A program made the position numbers and the translations under genes. A model generated the notes under the pieces. It did not search any database and was not told the DNA's origin. It saw only the letters and a program-made list of their open reading frames with translations. Below, piece by piece: positions 9,147 through 16,408 of a DNA stretch of 26,579 nucleotides. Source of the DNA: JANQRV01 sp964533785 (GTDB lineage: Bacteria > Bacteroidota > Bacteroidia > Chitinophagales > Saprospiraceae); NCBI GenBank assembly GCA_964533785.1, contig CAZHNG010000049.1, positions 1 through 26,579 of the forward strand, written 5' to 3'. Numbering within the stretch: the first letter of the stretch is position 1; the number at the start of each line of letters is the position of its first letter.

Positions 9147-9743
9147 TTACTTGGCAGCTACCAACGAGATCTCCAGATCAAACTCGTCGTAAATCGTCTT
9201 ATCTCCCAGGTTCTCAAAAAATGTACCTGAACCGTAGCGGATATCATATTCAGAACGATCGATTTGAATAGCCGTAGTTGCAACCATCTCTCCGTTATCA
9301 TTTTCTTCAACCACCGCATTAAACTTAATTTCTTTAGTCGTTTCTTTAATCGTTAGATCTCCTAGTATCTTGTACTCACCCGGCTTACCTCTGGAAATCA
9401 CCTGAGTGATCTCGAAAGTAGCGGTAGGGTATTTCTCAACGCCAAAAAAATCATCTGATTTTAAATGACCTTCAAGCTTTGCCTTCATGTTTCCTTCGAG
9501 GTCGTCACTTTTCAGGGTGGCCATGTCAATGACAAACTTACCGCCGCTAAGCTTGCCGTCCGTGTATTCCAAATCACCTTCTTTAATGTCGATCGTACCG
9601 TAATGGCTTCCCAAAACTTTATAACCTTTCCATACGACCTTACTTTTAGTAGTGTCTACTTTTAAAGTATCAACCGTTACTGGGTTGGTAAACGCCAATG
9701 CCATAAATGCAACTAAGCCTAAAAAAAGGATTCCGTTTTTCAT
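9147..9743 (-). CDS. YceI-family periplasmic lipid-binding-fold protein
   Basis: This 198-residue secreted protein has a signal peptide (MKNGILFLGLVAFMALAFTN). Its mature part is a typical YceI lipocalin-like beta barrel, with family patterns SKVVWKGYKVLGSHYGTIDI near the start, GKFVIDMATLKSDD, HLKSDDFFGVEKYPTATFEI at about 93-112, and LTIKETTKEIKFNA. YceI proteins bind isoprenoid-type lipids; the physiological role is usually unknown. The gene lies 84 bp downstream of the MarR gene on the same strand, a pairing that suggests co-regulation. The gap contains the 10-bp palindrome TGTATATACA at 9800-9809, so this gene may have its own regulated promoter. Confidence 0.92.
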   Translation of the reverse strand: MKNGILFLGLVAFMALAFTNPVTVDTLKVDTTKSKVVWKGYKVLGSHYGTIDIKEGDLEYTDGKLSGGKFVIDMATLKSDDLEGNMKAKLEGHLKSDDFFGVEKYPTATFEITQVISRGKPGEYKILGDLTIKETTKEIKFNAVVEENDNGEMVATTAIQIDRSEYDIRYGSGTFFENLGDKTIYDEFDLEISLVAAK

Positions 9744-9799
9744 AATTTTCTAATTTAACATTAATAATAATTTGAACAGTCTGTTGTTGTTACGATAGT

Positions 9800-9809
9800 T
9801 GTATATACA
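9800..9809. promoter_or_regulatory. Palindrome upstream of the YceI gene, possible MarR site
   Basis: TGTATATACA is a perfect 10-bp palindrome 57 bp upstream of the YceI start. It resembles, but does not match, the palindrome around TATGTACATA in front of the MarR gene. A second regulator site is plausible but short AT-rich palindromes also arise by chance. Confidence 0.3.
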
Positions 9810-9827
9810 CGTATTTTGAGAAAAAAT

Positions 9828-10280
9828 TTAGTCCCTCATTTTGTCAAGCAAAGCGTTCAGCAATTTCGCCTCTTCTTCACTAATACCCTCACTGATACTT
9901 TGCAAGTGATTTTCCAAAGCCTCTGATGCTTCTTCGAGTAATCTAAGGCCCTCCAAAGTAATGGTAACATTAACTCTACGTCTGTCTTCAGGGCATTCGG
10001 CTCGCTCGACCAATCCCTTTTGCTTGAGTTTTTCCACCAGGCGCGAAGCATTGGACATTTTATCGATCATTCGCTCCATTAATACTTTTACGTTAGCCGG
10101 TTTAGGGTGCAGACCGCGCAAAATTCTCAGGATGTTGAACTGCTGCCAGGAAATGTTAAAGGGCTTAAGAACACTGGTAGAATGTTGGATCAACCAGGCC
10201 CCTGTAAACAGTACATTGATCTGCGCTTTCTGAAACTCGTTCGCAAATTTTTTCTGGTGTATTGCTTTTTCTATTTTCAT
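9828..10280 (-). CDS. MarR-family transcriptional regulator
   Basis: This protein of about 150 residues is a winged-helix DNA-binding regulator of the Bacteroidota MarR type. Visible family features are the N-terminal MKIEKAIHQKKFANEFQKA helix, FNISWQQFNILRILRG (helix 2), LMERMIDKMSNASRLVEKLK (recognition-helix region), the wing RAECPEDRRRVNVTIT with its conserved D-R-R, and a C-terminal dimerisation helix rich in Glu and Leu. An in-frame GTG at 10281-10283 lies just before the ATG at 10278-10280. I chose the ATG because relatives start MKIE. The gene is divergent from proC and upstream of the YceI gene. Its own promoter is overlapped by a palindrome (10289-10308), which fits autorepression. 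The inducing ligand is unknown. Confidence 0.92.
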   Translation of the reverse strand: MKIEKAIHQKKFANEFQKAQINVLFTGAWLIQHSTSVLKPFNISWQQFNILRILRGLHPKPANVKVLMERMIDKMSNASRLVEKLKQKGLVERAECPEDRRRVNVTITLEGLRLLEEASEALENHLQSISEGISEEEAKLLNALLDKMRD

Positions 10281-10287
10281 CACTATG

Positions 10288-10318
10288 CAAATATATGTAC
10301 ATACATTTAATGTTGCAA
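10288..10318 (-). promoter_or_regulatory. Bacteroidota-type promoter of the MarR gene
   Basis: Read on the minus strand, TTG (10318-10316) is followed after exactly 20 nt by TATATTTG (10295-10288), an exact match to the Bacteroidota -7 consensus TAnnTTTG at the usual spacing. The start codon lies 7 nt past the -7 element, so the transcript would have almost no leader. That fits the lack of a Shine-Dalgarno. Confidence 0.65.
10289..10308. promoter_or_regulatory. Candidate MarR operator overlapping the -7 element
   Basis: AAATATATGT at 10289-10298 is followed directly by ACATACATTT at 10299-10308. The two arms are reverse complements at 9 of 10 positions. A ~20-bp palindrome that overlaps the promoter of a MarR gene is the usual arrangement for an autorepressor site. 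The divergent proC start is 67 bp away, so proC could also be affected. Confidence 0.55.
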
Positions 10319-10358
10319 CTTATTTTTAGTTTGATTTCTTTTTGTCCCTTTTTGGAAT

Positions 10359-10366
10359 TAGATTTG
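10359..10366 (+). promoter_or_regulatory. Possible -7 element for proC
   Basis: TAGATTTG matches TAnnTTTG and lies 9 nt before the chosen proC ATG. No TTG is found at the usual 19-21 nt upstream, so this is a half-supported promoter only. Confidence 0.3.
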
Positions 10367-10375
10367 TATTTAAAA

Positions 10376-11182
10376 ATGAAAATTCTCATCATTGGTGGCG
10401 GCAATATGGGCCAGACATACGCGAAGAGTTTTTTAAGGTCTCACATTGCTGATGAAAAAAACATGATGATCCTTGAAAAATCCCCGGAAAAAGCAGCTGA
10501 ATTGAGCCAAAAAAACGTAGGCACGATATACAGCGAACCGGCAGAATGTCTTACCCGAGCAGATCTCATCATTCTTGCCGTCAAACCTCAGGATGTATTA
10601 ACACTTTTTTCTTCCATTAGTTCTATGATCGATCCGCAACAGGTAGTGTTATCCATTATGGCAGGCGTTAAGATAAAGACTATTGTCGAGGGCTTAGGAG
10701 TAGAGAAGATCATTCGCGCGATGCCCAATCTTCCGGCGCAGATCGGCATGGGAATGACAGCCTTCACCTCTTCCGAAGCAGTAACCCGCATCGAATTGGT
10801 GACCGTTCAGAATTTACTCAATACGACGGGGAAAACCATCTACGTAGAAGATGAATTTTTGATTGATGCTGCAACGGCTATTTCGGGCAGTGGTCCGGCC
10901 TACGTTTGGTTTTTTATGAATGCCGTCATGAAAGCTGCGAGTAAAATGGGCTTCAATCAGTCAGAGGCGGAACTGCTGGTGATCCAAACCTTCCACGGTG
11001 CAATCGATCTTTTTAACAAATCTAATCACTCTTTTGAGGAGTGGATCAAGAGGGTACAGTCGCCCGGCGGTACGACCGAAGCGGCGCTGGAATCCTACCG
11101 GCAAACGCTTGTTGAGGATGATATCATCAAGGGTGCCGATGCTGCTTTGAACAGGGCGATTGAATTGGGGAAAAAGAAATGA
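10376..11182 (+). CDS. proC: Pyrroline-5-carboxylate reductase
   Basis: This 268-residue cytoplasmic enzyme performs the last step of proline synthesis, the NAD(P)H-dependent reduction of 1-pyrroline-5-carboxylate. The N-terminal Rossmann motif is MKILIIGGGNMG (glycine-rich loop 7-12), followed by LAVKPQDV, SIMAGVKI and RAMPNLPAQIGMGMTA. The C-terminal domain holds the family signature AISGSGPAYVWFFMNAV and the substrate-site loop VQSPGGTTEAALE. The frame stays open upstream to 10262, but that extension is hydrophobic, has no family counterpart and would overlap the MarR gene, so I start at 10376. The length agrees with the usual 265-275 residues. Confidence 0.95.
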   Translation: MKILIIGGGNMGQTYAKSFLRSHIADEKNMMILEKSPEKAAELSQKNVGTIYSEPAECLTRADLIILAVKPQDVLTLFSSISSMIDPQQVVLSIMAGVKIKTIVEGLGVEKIIRAMPNLPAQIGMGMTAFTSSEAVTRIELVTVQNLLNTTGKTIYVEDEFLIDAATAISGSGPAYVWFFMNAVMKAASKMGFNQSEAELLVIQTFHGAIDLFNKSNHSFEEWIKRVQSPGGTTEAALESYRQTLVEDDIIKGADAALNRAIELGKKK

Positions 11183-11229
11183 GCCACCGTTTTTAAGGTT
11201 TTGCTTTTCAAGACTTCAATATTATACAG

Positions 11230-11595
11230 TTAATCCACATACTCTTTGCGAATGACAAGTGTGTAGTAATCATCCTTAATGGCGAGGTATCCGTATTCGT
11301 AGCAGAAACGATAGACATTTCCTGACTTGGTTACATATTCATTGGTAAAATAGCTGAAGCGAAAGCCTCTCTCAAGCAAATCATCCCGGTGTACCCGTGC
11401 TTTGCCATGAGGGTTTAGGTCTTCCAGTATGCGCCGGTTTTTTCGCAAAATATTATTGATATTGCGCATAAAGTTACTGGTATCGCTGTTGCGACGATTA
11501 TTAAACTGGCTACGGCACTGACTGGAACAAAATTTTTTATCTGCTCTTCCAATAAAGGATTCGCCGCATTCTTTACAATTTTTCTTTTCTAACAT
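11230..11595 (-). CDS. Small zinc-ribbon protein of unknown function
   Basis: This 121-residue protein starts with a four-Cys zinc-binding motif: C7-x2-C10 (CKEC), then C22-x3-C26 (CSSQC), followed by R-S-Q-F-N-N-R-R. Similar N-termini occur in small Bacteroidota proteins of unknown role. The remaining 85 residues are basic and aromatic (for example NINNILRKNRRILEDLNPHG and the Tyr-rich YRFCYEYGYLAIKDDYYTLV), and I do not recognise them as a domain. A nucleic-acid-binding role is plausible from the ribbon and the charge but is inference. It is convergent with proC (47 bp between stops) and divergent from the next gene. Confidence 0.75.
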   Translation of the reverse strand: MLEKKNCKECGESFIGRADKKFCSSQCRSQFNNRRNSDTSNFMRNINNILRKNRRILEDLNPHGKARVHRDDLLERGFRFSYFTNEYVTKSGNVYRFCYEYGYLAIKDDYYTLVIRKEYVD

Positions 11596-11715
11596 AAATT
11601 AGGGTTAGTTGCATATACGAAACACAATGCGGGGCTGAATCTCGGTTTGCTGGATTTCAGATGATAAAACTAAGAATATTTCAAATTGAAAGTGTTAACT
11701 ATTAAAAATTATCCG

Positions 11716-12174
11716 ATGAAAGATAATATAATTCAGCATTTTCAGGAAGAATTGCGCTGGGCTCTAGCGCTCATTGGATGGGGGTTGTTGGAATTGATGG
11801 CGTTCGTCGTATTGCAAGGGCTATCTGGAGCTTTTGGGAAGGGTTGTGCGTACACTCTTGGTTTACTGGCGCTCCTCCACTTATTTACCGGCTCGACAAA
11901 CTATTGGAAATATAAGAAAATAGATCCATCCTTGACTAAAGCCAGCAATTTGGAAGTGTTCTTAGCAAAAGAAAGGCAGACTATACAGCAAAAGCGTCAA
12001 ATCGAATTGATCTTTTTTTGTTTCGGACTAATTTGGATGCTTTCCAGTATCATTTTGCGACTCCCTTCTTTTAGTGTGGGGATCGGGTTCGCGATTTGCA
12101 TCTCCATAGGTTTCAGCCTTATCTGGTGGCTGATGCGTCAGTGGCGCCTCGCAGTCCTGATGGGAGAAGACTAA
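11716..12174 (+). CDS. Small membrane protein with four predicted TM segments
   Basis: This 152-residue inner-membrane protein begins MKDNIIQHFQEELRWALALI. Hydrophobic segments are ALALIGWGLLELMAFVVLQG, AYTLGLLALLHLFTGS, a pair after the polar loop containing KERQTIQQKRQIE (LIFFCFGLIWMLSSIIL), and SVGIGFAICISIGFSLIWWL. The frame is open further upstream to a TTG at 11686, which would add ten polar residues; the ATG at 11716 is the more natural start. I recognise no family and no catalytic residues. It stands alone between divergent and convergent neighbours. Confidence 0.7.
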   Translation: MKDNIIQHFQEELRWALALIGWGLLELMAFVVLQGLSGAFGKGCAYTLGLLALLHLFTGSTNYWKYKKIDPSLTKASNLEVFLAKERQTIQQKRQIELIFFCFGLIWMLSSIILRLPSFSVGIGFAICISIGFSLIWWLMRQWRLAVLMGED

Positions 12175-12287
12175 TACCGAGGAATTCTTGACTGCCATTG
12201 GCATGTTATTCCGCGACTAAAAGTAATACTGCTTTGTCATCTTAAATTAGAATCAGTTGGTTGTATTGAATATTGGAAAGCCAGCTA

Positions 12288-12339
12288 TTGGTTATGTGGT
12301 TATCAAAAAGCCGTCTGAATTTCATAACCGCATAACCAA
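12288..12339. terminator. Long hairpin between convergent genes
   Basis: A 16-bp stem (12288-12303 with 12324-12339) pairs throughout except one position, which is a G-U wobble in plus-strand RNA; the loop is 20 nt. The right arm continues into further ATAACC-type units (CATAACCAAATAACCCC). It lies between the stops of convergent genes, where bidirectional transcription ends are expected, but it lacks a T run. It may instead be a repeat element. The remainder of 12175-12430 shows no gene. Confidence 0.45.
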
Positions 12340-12430
12340 ATAACCCCTATAACCAAGTCCGTCACAGGTTGAAAATCAATAGACATAGATTTTTCTTTAA
12401 AGTGACAAAATAGTATCATTTACTCCCCCC

Positions 12431-13858
12431 TCAATAACTCACCCTCGGATTCAGCCAGGCATACAAAACATCCGCCACCAAAATTCCTATGATCGTAAAA
12501 ACGGAAGAAAGCATAAGAATGGCATAGACGACCGGCCAGTCACTGTTATTAATGGCATTAATAGTTGTTAAACCCATTCCGGGAATATTAAAAATATACT
12601 CGATCACAAAAGAGCCCGCTAACAAAGAGGGGAATATCGAAGCCAGCAGCGTGACGATTGGAAAAAGCGCATTCCTAAAAGCATGCCTCCAGGTTGCTTG
12701 TTTAAAAGACAATCCTCTGGCACGGGCGGCCAAGGTATACAATTTATTCAATTCCCGGTCGGTACTGTTCCTCATCTGACGGCTAATGAACGCCAGGGCA
12801 CCGTAAGTTAAACAAAAGACCGGCAGCACCAAATGGTAGGCCACGTCCCAAAAGCGCGACCAAAAAGGGGCATCCTCCGGCAAAGAGCTGATCCCATAAG
12901 TCGGAAACCAATCCATTCCGTATTCAGGATTGGTAACAAAAATGATCAGTAAAGTACCGATCCAAAAAGTCGGTAAGGAATAAAGCAAAAAAAGTATAAA
13001 AGTGCTCACCTGATCAAATCGGCGGCCTTTCTGGACAGCCATTCTGACACCCAGTGGTATCGAAATTCCGTATGCCACCAGGATCGCAATAATATTCATG
13101 AGTAAGGTCAACTTTAACGGCGAAAGGATCTTCTGCGCTACCGGCCGTCCATCAATGTAGGACTGTCCGAAATCCCCCCGTAAAAAGTTCAGGAGCCAGT
13201 GATGATACTGATTGTCCACACCATACCAGCTAATAGCCGGAATAAACAACTTCCACCTTTGGGAATGATCAAACATTTCATCTTTAGCGGTATTTAAGTC
13301 TGCAAACCCTCGGCTGACAAAGGCCTCCAAACCAGCTTCACCCGAAAGATGAGCCTGTAGTTGTTCGAATTTTGTTGAAATGCCCTCCGGCGCAGCGGTA
13401 AAATACAAATCCCGCACAGTATTGGTGAATTCCTTGGAAGCCTGGGAAGTCAGGCTATCAGGCAACGCAAATAACCGTTTATCCAATCGCTGCAGATGGA
13501 GATAATAAGTTTGGATCTTTTTCCAGTTGGCGAAATGGCCAACCAGCTTGCGCAGGTTCTCTCGTTTCAACTCATGGTAAATGCGATATAAAGTATCGGG
13601 AAAGGCTTGCGAATGAATGGCAAAATAAAAAGCAGGTTTATCCAGCCCCAATAACCGGGCCGTTTCCGTATAGACTTTTTCCTCTTCCTCTAAGTTCGCA
13701 AAACCTGAACCTTCAATGATGTCCTTATTCAAAGTGAAGATGGGATCACCGGGCGTTAATTTGCTTAACAAAAAAGCCAGCAATGATACCGCGATCAAAG
13801 AAGGAATGAAAAACAAAGCACGCTTGAGCAGATAAACGATCATAATGGTCCATGGCAA
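12431..13858 (-). CDS. Peptide/nickel-type ABC transporter permease (DppB/OppB-like) with a large periplasmic insert
   Basis: This 475-residue inner-membrane permease starts with the family TM1 (LLKRALFFIPSLIAVSLLAF), then LTPGDP. After GLDKPAFYFA (residue ~80) come ~135 extra, mostly helical, charged residues before the expected WLLNFLRGDFGQS (221-233). The rest is standard: TM2 near 247-270, TM3 near 285-308, TM4 near 340-360, the EAA loop ARARGLSFKQATWRHAFRNA (378-397) that contacts the ATPase, and TM5-6. Typical DppB proteins have 305-340 residues, and the insert explains the difference. Met 6 (13843) is an equally good start. It lies 71 bp downstream of the binding lipoprotein. The partner permease and ATPases are not in the window. 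Confidence 0.9.
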   Translation of the reverse strand: MPWTIMIVYLLKRALFFIPSLIAVSLLAFLLSKLTPGDPIFTLNKDIIEGSGFANLEEEEKVYTETARLLGLDKPAFYFAIHSQAFPDTLYRIYHELKRENLRKLVGHFANWKKIQTYYLHLQRLDKRLFALPDSLTSQASKEFTNTVRDLYFTAAPEGISTKFEQLQAHLSGEAGLEAFVSRGFADLNTAKDEMFDHSQRWKLFIPAISWYGVDNQYHHWLLNFLRGDFGQSYIDGRPVAQKILSPLKLTLLMNIIAILVAYGISIPLGVRMAVQKGRRFDQVSTFILFLLYSLPTFWIGTLLIIFVTNPEYGMDWFPTYGISSLPEDAPFWSRFWDVAYHLVLPVFCLTYGALAFISRQMRNSTDRELNKLYTLAARARGLSFKQATWRHAFRNALFPIVTLLASIFPSLLAGSFVIEYIFNIPGMGLTTINAINNSDWPVVYAILMLSSVFTIIGILVADVLYAWLNPRVSY

Positions 13859-13905
13859 TAAAAGGGAAAGTTAACCATTTGCCCTGATTTTCTCAAACGA
13901 GTTTG

Positions 13906-13932
13906 CACCCGTCGAACCCGTCAAACCCGTTA
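13906..13932. repeat. 9-bp imperfect tandem repeat, three units
   Basis: Units CACCCGTCG, AACCCGTCA and AACCCGTTA follow one another between the permease and the binding-protein gene. The last three bases are the stop codon of the binding protein (minus strand). No function is evident. Confidence 0.5.
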
Positions 13933-15735
13933 ATTTTGGGCGAAAGAAGGTTTCAACTCAAAATTAGGAACAAAAAACCCGGGAGAAATTGGCGTAATCG
14001 TTGCATCAAATCGTTTGTGGATAGCCATCAAATTTACCGGATTAAATAAATAGATAACCGGTTGCTCCTCATAAATGATGGCCTGTAACGCTTTGTACAA
14101 TTGATTTCTTTTTTCGCTATCCACGGTTGTTTTTATTTCTTCCATGATCCGGTCAGCTTCGGCGTTGATAAACCGGGCGTAGTTTTGCCCGCCGTTAGCA
14201 GCATCCGAATGAAATGACTGGCGGGGCTCCCAAGGGATATATTGTATACTTCTTCCACCGGAAGCAAGATCGAAATCCCCCTGTCTTAACCGGTTGAGCT
14301 GTTCCCGAAAATCTAAAGGTTCGAGGACCAAGTCTACACCCACCGCTTTCATGTCATTTTGTAGTAATTGTGCCGTATTGAGCGAACTTTCACGGTTAGC
14401 AGTAAATTGATAATTTAAAGACAATTCCGTTACCTCACCGTCGATCACTTTATCGACAACACCATTGCCGTTTGAATCTTGCCAGCCTGCTTCTTCCAAT
14501 AATTGTTTGGCTTTATTGACATCGTAATCGATTAACGGTAGTTCTTTGTTATAATAATCAAAATCCGGATAGGGCGTCCCGGTAGTTCGCCTGCCGTAGC
14601 CATAGTAAACATTTTCGATGATACCGTTAATGTCAGTAGCATGCGCTAATGCTTTACGCACTCTTTTATCCCTTAATTTAGGATCTTGATTATTGATGTG
14701 GATTAAAAAAACCTGTAACACATCCGGCGCTGATAGATTATAATGATCAATTGCCCATTGATCTTCTTTCATTTCATTGTAATCCTTGGGGTCGATCCTG
14801 GCCATAATGTCAATTTCTTCCGCTTTCAAAGCGGCCAGGGCGGTAGCTGCATTGGGAATGGGTTTGAAAACAATTCTTTCCGGATGAGCAACAAGAGCGG
14901 GGTAATCAGTAGCTAAAGCATCCCCCCACCAGTTTTCTTTCTTTTCTAGTACCAGTTCTTGGTCAGCTTCCCATTTTACAAGCTTATAGGGGCCGCTACC
15001 CACAATATATTCGGGATCTTGCGAGTATTTAGGCTGCATAAAATCCTTGGCAAACTGTTGTAGTGCTTCTGATCCCTCTACCATTGTTTCGATTGCTTCA
15101 ACGTCCATGAATGTTTTAAACGGAACGGTAGCTAGGACTTTTTCCGGATCATAATTATATTCCGGAAGAATGAACATCAAGGCCCCCAGCGCCTCTTCGG
15201 CAATAAAATACTTCTCCCTGGTGTAGACCGTGAATTTCTTAGGGTTCTCAGGGTCTACTTCCACATCTGCCACAAAAGATAAGTAGGGGCGGTAAGGCCG
15301 CGTTAACGGCAGACTGGGATGGGATAATGCCTTCCAGGTAAATACCACATCGTTACCGGTAATGGGAGTACCGTTATCCCAGACAGCCGGGTCGTGTATT
15401 TCAAAAGTATATTTCATACCTCCGGAGTAGGGACCGCTGGTAATTTCTTCAACAACTGGTAAGGATTTGGCTAGCTGGGGTTGCATTTCAAAAGTCTTTA
15501 GATCCGGAAAAAGCAGGTAAGAATGGGTTTGGTACAAAACCGTTGTAGAGTTTCCATTGCCTGTTAATAATGGATTTAAACGATCGGGGCTTCCGAGTAA
15601 TCTGGCAATAACTTCGTTATCCGTCCTTTTAAAAGTGACCTGATTTTCACTTAAACTACTGTCACTGCCGCAAGAAAAAACAATCAGGATTAATGAAAAT
15701 AGCATTACAATCAGGGAGGTATTACGGTACTTCAT
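13930..15735 (-). CDS. Extracellular solute-binding lipoprotein, family 5 (oligopeptide type)
   Basis: This 601-residue protein starts with a lipoprotein signal peptide. Its lipobox ends at Cys 22 (LILIVFSC), followed by GSDSS, so it should be a lipid-anchored periplasmic protein. Family features are the N-terminal LLGSPDRLNPLLTGN segment, KYTFEIHDPAVWDNGTPIT (the classic W-x-D/N-G-x-P-x-x motif), DVVFTWKALSHPSLPL, IVGSGPYKLVKWEADQELVL, RVRKALAHATDINGIIENVY and a C-terminal INAEADRIMEEIKTT/LFNPVNLMAI region. Such proteins capture peptides or similar solutes for an ABC importer. It is first in a two-gene unit with the DppB/OppB-like permease, and the ligand is unknown. ABC components missing here must be encoded elsewhere. 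Confidence 0.93.
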   Translation of the reverse strand: MKYRNTSLIVMLFSLILIVFSCGSDSSLSENQVTFKRTDNEVIARLLGSPDRLNPLLTGNGNSTTVLYQTHSYLLFPDLKTFEMQPQLAKSLPVVEEITSGPYSGGMKYTFEIHDPAVWDNGTPITGNDVVFTWKALSHPSLPLTRPYRPYLSFVADVEVDPENPKKFTVYTREKYFIAEEALGALMFILPEYNYDPEKVLATVPFKTFMDVEAIETMVEGSEALQQFAKDFMQPKYSQDPEYIVGSGPYKLVKWEADQELVLEKKENWWGDALATDYPALVAHPERIVFKPIPNAATALAALKAEEIDIMARIDPKDYNEMKEDQWAIDHYNLSAPDVLQVFLIHINNQDPKLRDKRVRKALAHATDINGIIENVYYGYGRRTTGTPYPDFDYYNKELPLIDYDVNKAKQLLEEAGWQDSNGNGVVDKVIDGEVTELSLNYQFTANRESSLNTAQLLQNDMKAVGVDLVLEPLDFREQLNRLRQGDFDLASGGRSIQYIPWEPRQSFHSDAANGGQNYARFINAEADRIMEEIKTTVDSEKRNQLYKALQAIIYEEQPVIYLFNPVNLMAIHKRFDATITPISPGFFVPNFELKPSFAQN

Positions 15736-16110
15736 GGCGTAGATTAGATATGTTGATGGAATAATTAATAGTTTTAATAGATTGCTTTAGCCTCTAGGGT
15801 ACCGGAAAATATTAGTTTGGGAATGAGTTCTGAAAGTATTGCCAAGCACATACGGGGTAAGAGTAAAATAAATCCGGCATCTTTCTGGTTTTGGTCGATT
15901 ATTCATTAAAGGTAAAAAAAATCGGATCAAAGTTTGAAATTAATAACCATGAAACGGCAATTTGCAACTTAGTTTCCGGGTGGAATAAACGAAACTCCTG
16001 ATTACCATGGGTTTATTTTGCGCTTTTCTTTAAAATCTGAACGACGTATCTGCTTGAGTTAAAACTTCCGATACGCTGTTAATGATGAACTTAGGTCTGT
16101 TATCAATGTT

Positions 16111-16152
16111 TAAGTAAGTGAGACGCCAGATTTGAGACGCTAGACTCTAGAC
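16111..16152. repeat. Copy B of the dispersed repeat, with extension
   Basis: Bases 16111-16132 repeat 8910-8931 exactly. The following bases to 16152 continue the family with GAGACGCTAGAC and TCTAGACC, similar to the GACGCTAGAC units at 3734-3750. Confidence 0.8.
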
Positions 16153-16165
16153 CGTGTGTGATTGA

Positions 16166-16183
16166 TCCCGATTGCTATCGGGA
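16166..16183. repeat. Perfect 7-bp hairpin
   Basis: TCCCGAT (16166-16172), loop TGCT, ATCGGGA (16177-16183). Hairpins of this sequence type are common between genes in Bacteroidota. It might stabilise or end a transcript, but no T tail follows. Confidence 0.55.
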
Positions 16184-16235
16184 GTGAGTTGGGTGTGTTT
16201 AAAACAAAAGTTATTATTGTCCATCAACTTAGTAT

Positions 16236-16379
16236 AGCAACACTAAATTATCTTTTTTGATGGGCTCTTTTTCCGCTGCTCTGCGTTGCAAAAAGCTTAC
16301 AGATCCCCGGCTATGTGCGCTTTTTGCGTCTTGATCAGCGAAAAAATCCCCTTGACCAAAAAAGCAATCTAGTGTTGCT
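16236..16379. mobile_element. 144-bp foldback element (MITE-like)
   Basis: The terminal inverted repeats (16236-16259 and 16357-16379) match over about 20 of 24 positions, including a perfect outer AGCAACACTA / TAGTGTTGCT. The internal arms also pair (for example GCAAAAAGC at 16288-16296 with GCTTTTTGC at 16319-16327, and a CCGCTG-type stretch near 16273 with CAGCG near 16336), so most of the element can form one long imperfect hairpin. It has no open frame. This structure fits a MITE or REP-like element. No clear target-site duplication is visible, so mobility is inferred. Confidence 0.6.
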
Positions 16380-16408
16380 CAACTACTTAAATAGCACAAC
16401 GTAAAAAA

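Larger units (their letters stand above)
15736..16408. other. 673-bp intergenic region with repeats and hairpins, no gene
   Basis: This region lies between the divergent binding-protein and SDR genes. I see no convincing coding frame. It holds a weak hairpin (16040-16050 with 16070-16080), copy B of the 22-bp repeat (16111-16132) with its AGACGCTAGACTCTAGACC extension, a perfect 7-bp hairpin (16166-16183), and a foldback element (16236-16379) that ends 29 bp before the SDR start. No TAnnTTTG promoter stands out for either flanking gene. Confidence 0.7.

Noticed and set aside
10262..10375. Longer proC start giving a hydrophobic 38-residue extension that looks like a signal peptide
   Set aside because: ProC is cytoplasmic and its Rossmann fold begins at MKILIIGGG. 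The extension overlaps the divergent MarR gene and its promoter.
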